From Phycisphaeraceae bacterium (GTDB taxonomy: Bacteria > Planctomycetota > Phycisphaerae > Phycisphaerales > UBA1924), in NCBI GenBank assembly GCA_020639155.1, contig JACKHF010000002.1, positions 186,001 to 250,000 on the forward strand: a stretch of 64,000 nucleotides of DNA, read 5' to 3'. The notes beneath the pieces were generated by a model, which did no database searches, was not told where the DNA came from, and worked only from the letters and a program-made list of their open reading frames with translations. Both the position numbers and the translations under genes were made by a program. Below, in pieces: positions 60,429-64,000 of the stretch (within the stretch, counting starts at the first letter, position 1; each line of letters opens with the position of its first letter).

Positions 60429-60686
60429 ATGGTGTCCTGATCATGCCAATCGTGGGAGTCTGGAATGGTTTCAACGTACGGTCGGCACTGGTTTATCGGC
60501 GAAACGGGTGTCCTGATCGAAATGTGTGTGCGGATGTGCCGTATTGCGAAAGTTCGGGCTGCGTAACAGACGTATCAAATCACCTGAAACGGGCGTTGAA
60601 CTGCGATGAGTCACGGATTGCGCTATGAGAGATCAGGTAGAGAACAAAGCCCGATCGGCAGACATTGCGCGGTCCAGATACCTGTT

Positions 60687-61661
60687 TTACGAGTGCGATG
60701 TCTGGGTGCTTTGCGCGGCGGGGACTTCCACAATCGGTGTTTCTGGGGGGTGGGTACGTTCTTCTGCAACCCGCTTGTTGCGTTTGGTGAACCACTTTAG
60801 TACCGACTTTGCGAGTTGGGCGTAATCGTCGCTGCCAGCAGCCGCTGGCGCATATGCGAAGATAGATTGGCCGAAGCTCGGACATTCCGCAAGCTTGATA
60901 TTCCGGCGGATCGCGGGCGTAAACACCTGTGAGTGTTGCCATGGCACCGCTTGTGATCGTGATGAGGAGAAGAACCCGCGAATATCCGAGACGACTTCCT
61001 GCGTGTGTGTCGCCTGCTTGTCGTACATGCAAAGGACGACGCCCGCAACCTCAAGGGTCGGGTTGAGTTTCTGACGAACCAGCGAGATAGTTTCGAGAAG
61101 CTTGCTCATTCCCTGCAGGCTCAGGAAGTGTGCCTGCATCGGGATGATGACCTGATCAACCGCAGCGAGCGCAGATAGTGTGATCAACCCGAGTGAAGGG
61201 GGGCAATCGAGCAGAATGTCGTCATACTGATCCGCCACCTGATCAATCGCTGCACGTAAGCGTTCATATCTGTCAGAAGCTTGCCCGAGTTCCATCTCAG
61301 CCGCAGCAAGATCTGTCTCGGCAGGGATGACATCAAGTCGCTCTTCTGCGTTGACTATGACGTTTGGTGTGACACTTGGGTCGTGTAGAACGTCATAGAT
61401 CGAGCCGTGCTCGCTTGCTTCGACACCAAGATGGAGTGATGCATGGGCCTGCGAGTCGAGATCAATCAGCAGTACGCGCCGCCCTGTGCGCGCCAAACCG
61501 GCCGCAAGATTGACCGCGGTGGTTGTTTTGCCAACGCCGCCCTTCTGGTTCAAGAATGCAACTTTTTCGGGCGGACCCGAGGTTGCGCGAGCTGGTATGG
61601 GCAGTTGCTTTGATGCAGTGCTCGCGGGCTCATCAACTTGATCAGGCTGGTTTGGCATCAT
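60687..61661 (-). CDS. parA: ParA/Soj family partition ATPase
   Basis: 324 residues. Deviant Walker A FLNQKGGVGKTTTAVNLAAG, Walker A' LLIDLDSQAHAS, Walker B ILLDCPPSLGLITLSAL and a C-terminal ParA region (IPAETDLAAAEMEL, LVRQKLNPTLEVAGVVLCMY). It is a chromosomal or accessory partition ATPase that would form dynamic dimers on DNA. No parB is adjacent, so its partner lies elsewhere. A Pro/Ala-rich N-terminal tail of about 30 residues and an acidic C-terminal tail surround the core. The 258 nt downstream hold no gene. Confidence 0.9.
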   Translation of the reverse strand: MMPNQPDQVDEPASTASKQLPIPARATSGPPEKVAFLNQKGGVGKTTTAVNLAAGLARTGRRVLLIDLDSQAHASLHLGVEASEHGSIYDVLHDPSVTPNVIVNAEERLDVIPAETDLAAAEMELGQASDRYERLRAAIDQVADQYDDILLDCPPSLGLITLSALAAVDQVIIPMQAHFLSLQGMSKLLETISLVRQKLNPTLEVAGVVLCMYDKQATHTQEVVSDIRGFFSSSRSQAVPWQHSQVFTPAIRRNIKLAECPSFGQSIFAYAPAAAGSDDYAQLAKSVLKWFTKRNKRVAEERTHPPETPIVEVPAAQSTQTSHS

Positions 61662-61769
61662 GGTGCCTGAGTATAGGAAGACTTCAGAGATTCCTGCAGA
61701 ATGACGCCAAAGTGCGGTGGACGAGAGACGCGGATATACCGGGCGCCGGCTGTCGATAACTGTCGATTG

Positions 61770-63260
61770 CTACTGTATGTTGCGCCCATCGGGCTGTTGT
61801 GTTTCTACAGGCAACGTGTCAATGGTTGCTGTGCTTCTCAGTTGGAATGGGTGCTGTCCGTTCGCTGCGGCTGTCGCCTCATCAACGATCTGTTTCAGTC
61901 GTGCAACTTTGATCGCCGTCACGACAAGGAACGCCGCAAAGACCAATCCAACAGCGTAGACGAGTCTGGCGTTCCCAAGTGAGATCAGCACACCGATTGA
62001 TGCAAAGATCAATCCAATGCCATAGAGAGAGAATACCGCCCCTTTCACGCCGAGCGCTCGCTTGAGCATGTGATGCAGGTGTTGGTCATCGGGAGCGCTC
62101 AGCGGCAGACCAGCCATCTTTCGTCTGATGATCGCGAGCACAGTGTCAACGATTGGGATCGCCCAGATGAGAAGCCCCGCAAAGACGAGATGGGTTCGGC
62201 TGTAATCGCGCGAGATAACATCGCCGGAATCGCCGAGCGTCAGGATAATGACCACGGTGCAATATCCGAGCAGCATTGAACCGCAGTCACCTAAAAAGAT
62301 GGAAGCAGGATTGAAGTTGTAGGGGAGGAACCCGAGACACGCACCAAGCACCGACATGCAGAGGATGATGCGCTGTGCATCGCGCTCGCCGTCGTCGCGT
62401 AACGCGAGCACTGTGGCAACGCCGAGCAGCCCGAGCATCGCAACGATTGTAATTCCGCCGAGCAGTCCATCGAGACCGTCGACGAGATTTGCAGCATTGC
62501 ATCCGCCGAGAACAAACAGCGCAATCAGAGCGGTGCCGACCCAGTAGACGGTGTCGAACTCCAGCCCTGGAATACCGAAGTTGAAAATCAACTCCGAATC
62601 ATTGAAGAGCCATTGGCCAAGCGGGCGTACCAGTCCGCTCGCAACCGCAACACCAACATTGTCATATGCAAGGGCAGCCGCCGCAAACAACTGTCCTGCA
62701 ATCTTGATGCGTGGAGAGATGTCCATGACGTCGTCGAGGAGCCCGACGAGCATAATGACAAACATCCCGAACACGACTGCCCATGGTATTGGTTCTGCAG
62801 GAATGCCATCCAGGAACTTTGAGTTGTGATACCGGATCAGTCCCGGAAACTCAATGGCAAGATAGCTGAAGAGCACGCCGCCCATCAAGCCAAGGAAAAC
62901 TGCTGCACCGCCGAGATATGCAACCGGAATTCGATGCACCTTTCGGGGGTCACTGGGCTTGTCGATGATGCCGTGTCGCAACGCGAGACGGCGCATGACA
63001 GGTGTTGCAATAAGCGTCACAATGAACGCGATGACAAACACCCACAGGTACCCGTTGAGGACGTGTGTGGCGGTCTCGTGTGAGGAGGTGAGCCCTGCTC
63101 TGGATGCGAGCGAGTCATATTGTGACTGCATCGACTGGATAGACGTTCCGAGTTCCCTGATGTCGTGGAGCAACTCCTGTTGGAACGTTTCACTATCAAA
63201 CGCGGGCACAGCGACTGTGCCATTGGGAAGATCGAGAGGGATGTCTGGCTGGAAACTCAT
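61770..63260 (-). CDS. WecA/TagO-like undecaprenyl-phosphate sugar-1-phosphate transferase
   Basis: 496 residues with about eleven membrane segments. Family motifs: GIIDKPSDPRKVHRIPVAYL, LLDDVMDISPRIKI, NAANLVDGLDGLLGG, FLGDCGSMLLGY, PIVDTVLAIIRRK and the His motif DDQHLHHMLKRALG. It attaches a sugar phosphate, probably GlcNAc-1-P, to undecaprenyl phosphate, the first step of O-antigen, teichoic-acid-like or exopolysaccharide synthesis. The first 70 residues are an extra segment with a short coiled coil (ELLHDIRELGTSIQSMQSQY). Its start overlaps the upstream epimerase stop (ATGA), so the pair is translationally coupled. Confidence 0.92.
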   Translation of the reverse strand: MSFQPDIPLDLPNGTVAVPAFDSETFQQELLHDIRELGTSIQSMQSQYDSLASRAGLTSSHETATHVLNGYLWVFVIAFIVTLIATPVMRRLALRHGIIDKPSDPRKVHRIPVAYLGGAAVFLGLMGGVLFSYLAIEFPGLIRYHNSKFLDGIPAEPIPWAVVFGMFVIMLVGLLDDVMDISPRIKIAGQLFAAAALAYDNVGVAVASGLVRPLGQWLFNDSELIFNFGIPGLEFDTVYWVGTALIALFVLGGCNAANLVDGLDGLLGGITIVAMLGLLGVATVLALRDDGERDAQRIILCMSVLGACLGFLPYNFNPASIFLGDCGSMLLGYCTVVIILTLGDSGDVISRDYSRTHLVFAGLLIWAIPIVDTVLAIIRRKMAGLPLSAPDDQHLHHMLKRALGVKGAVFSLYGIGLIFASIGVLISLGNARLVYAVGLVFAAFLVVTAIKVARLKQIVDEATAAANGQHPFQLRSTATIDTLPVETQQPDGRNIQ

Positions 63261-64000
63261 GCAGACGTCTGGTCCGTTGATTGATGGGTACTGGATTTGG
63301 TATGGACAATCGGCGCGTTCGCAGATCCCTTGCGTATGGAGCGGGCGAGATCAAGAACTGTCTGCTCCAGCGTGATGGATGGATTGAACGTGACCACAGA
63401 GCGTAGCCGTGTCAGATCAGGCTGCCTTTGCCTCAGATCTTCAAATCCGGTTGTGTATGCCTTTTCATACGGGATGTGAAGCTTCTGTGAATCAGACTCC
63501 AGTGTGGCGATAACTGTGTCTGCCAGCGAGTTGATGGTGATGGGCGTGTCATTCCCGACATTGAAGACTCTTCCCCACGCGTCGTTGCGGCGAAGGAGCT
63601 GCGGAAGAACTTTTACAACATCACGGACATCACAAAGACATCTGCTCTGCTCGCCGTCGCCATGCACTTCGAGCGGCTCGTTTATGAGCGCCCGTTGCAC
63701 GAAGTTCGGCAGCACCATGCCATACGAGCCGACCTGTCGCGGCCCAACGGTGTTGAAGAATCGTGTTACTACGCAGCGAAGCCCGTGCATCTGCCAGTGC
63801 GCAAGCGCGAGGTACTCGTCGATTGCTTTGCTGGCTGCGTATGACCAGCGCCCGACGCTGGTTGGACCGTACAACACATCGTCTTCTTCGGAAAACGGTG
63901 ACTTTGTTCCTTTTCCGTAGACCTCGGAACTCGATGCAATGAGCACGCGCACCGGGTGACCACGCTTGTGCAATGCGTTGGCAGCGTGCAGAAGTGCTGA
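63257..64000 (-). CDS. NAD-dependent epimerase/dehydratase, 5' end beyond the window
   Basis: At least 247 residues; the frame stays open through base 64000, so the N-terminal NAD-binding part is missing. The visible part has the extended-SDR features ASSSEVYGKG, the catalytic YxxxK in WSYAASKAIDEYLAL, and RFFNTVGPRQVGSYGMVLPN with DVRDVVKVLPQLL and FNVGNDTPITINSLAD. This pattern fits UDP-glucuronate decarboxylase- or UDP-glucose-4-epimerase-like enzymes making nucleotide sugars. It overlaps the WecA-like gene by 4 nt, which links it to cell-surface polysaccharide synthesis. Confidence 0.88.
   Translation of the reverse strand, partial: SALLHAANALHKRGHPVRVLIASSSEVYGKGTKSPFSEEDDVLYGPTSVGRWSYAASKAIDEYLALAHWQMHGLRCVVTRFFNTVGPRQVGSYGMVLPNFVQRALINEPLEVHGDGEQSRCLCDVRDVVKVLPQLLRRNDAWGRVFNVGNDTPITINSLADTVIATLESDSQKLHIPYEKAYTTGFEDLRQRQPDLTRLRSVVTFNPSITLEQTVLDLARSIRKGSANAPIVHTKSSTHQSTDQTSA

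Noticed and set aside
60429..60686. parB or a small RNA downstream of parA
   Set aside because: No frame with a ParB motif and no strong hairpin-terminator pair is visible in this 258-nt gap.
1..64000. CRISPR array, rRNA or prophage
   Set aside because: No regularly spaced direct repeats, no rRNA segments and no phage structural or integrase genes were seen.

Overview
The window looks like chromosomal DNA of a Planctomycetota bacterium, most likely class Phycisphaerae. Three signs point there. Several secreted proteins end in paired dockerin-like repeats of the DCDGSGTLNVFDYICFGN type. Several membrane proteins end in a CxxCGYD...CPECG zinc ribbon. Housekeeping genes lie scattered in short transcription units, many of them convergent and nearly touching. 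This placement is inference from recognised families; no 16S rRNA or tRNA gene was seen.

Layout. 1-12.2 kb: VOC protein, glucose-6-phosphate isomerase, a secreted subtilase, rpsB-tsf, an exported methyltransferase-like protein, uvrA, a PilZ protein and the GTPase obgE. 12.2-13.7 kb: intergenic repeats arranged as a nested inverted pair around an AT-richer orphan ORF. 13.7-14.3 kb: a lone nuoB. 14.3-19.65 kb: a LysW carrier-protein lysine operon (lysW-lysX-lysY-lysZ, a citryl-CoA-lyase-like gene, lysK). It is preceded by what reads as a complete lysine-codon transcription attenuator. 19.6-25.8 kb: terC, metH, rpmE, mscL. 26-33.6 kb: zinc-ribbon membrane proteins, feoAB behind a palindromic operator, a cupin, a lipoprotein joining a phosphatase to a cytochrome c'-like tail, and an SRPBCC lipoprotein. 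33.6-34.4 kb: a REP-associated transposase inside its REP palindromes. 34.4-38.5 kb: an FRG-domain gene, hmgA and a secreted S10 carboxypeptidase. 38.6-46.1 kb: three large secreted dockerin-like proteins on the minus strand. 46.4-50.1 kb: a DMT transporter, then an ArsR-methyltransferase regulator with ahcY. 50.4-53.2 kb: a 949-residue secreted protein. 53.3-64 kb: a TPR lipoprotein, two small conserved proteins, asnB, murJ, an NhaD-type antiporter, parA, a WecA-like transferase and an epimerase cut by the window edge.

The strongest new observation is the leader of the lysine operon. A 27-codon ORF carries four AAA lysine codons. Three mutually exclusive RNA helices (1:2, 2:3 and 3:4) can be read directly from the bases, the last followed by a U-rich tract, just ahead of lysW. 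The same operon lacks a visible aminotransferase (lysJ) and instead carries a translationally coupled citrate-synthase-superfamily gene. Together these suggest a lysine pathway that is regulated, and perhaps supplied with homocitrate, in an unusual way.

Other linked themes are SAM-cycle control (an ArsR-methyltransferase ahead of ahcY with a perfect 16-bp palindrome, and a matching half-site ahead of metH), a set of surface or secreted proteins sharing C-terminal modules, and two kinds of dispersed palindromic repeats.
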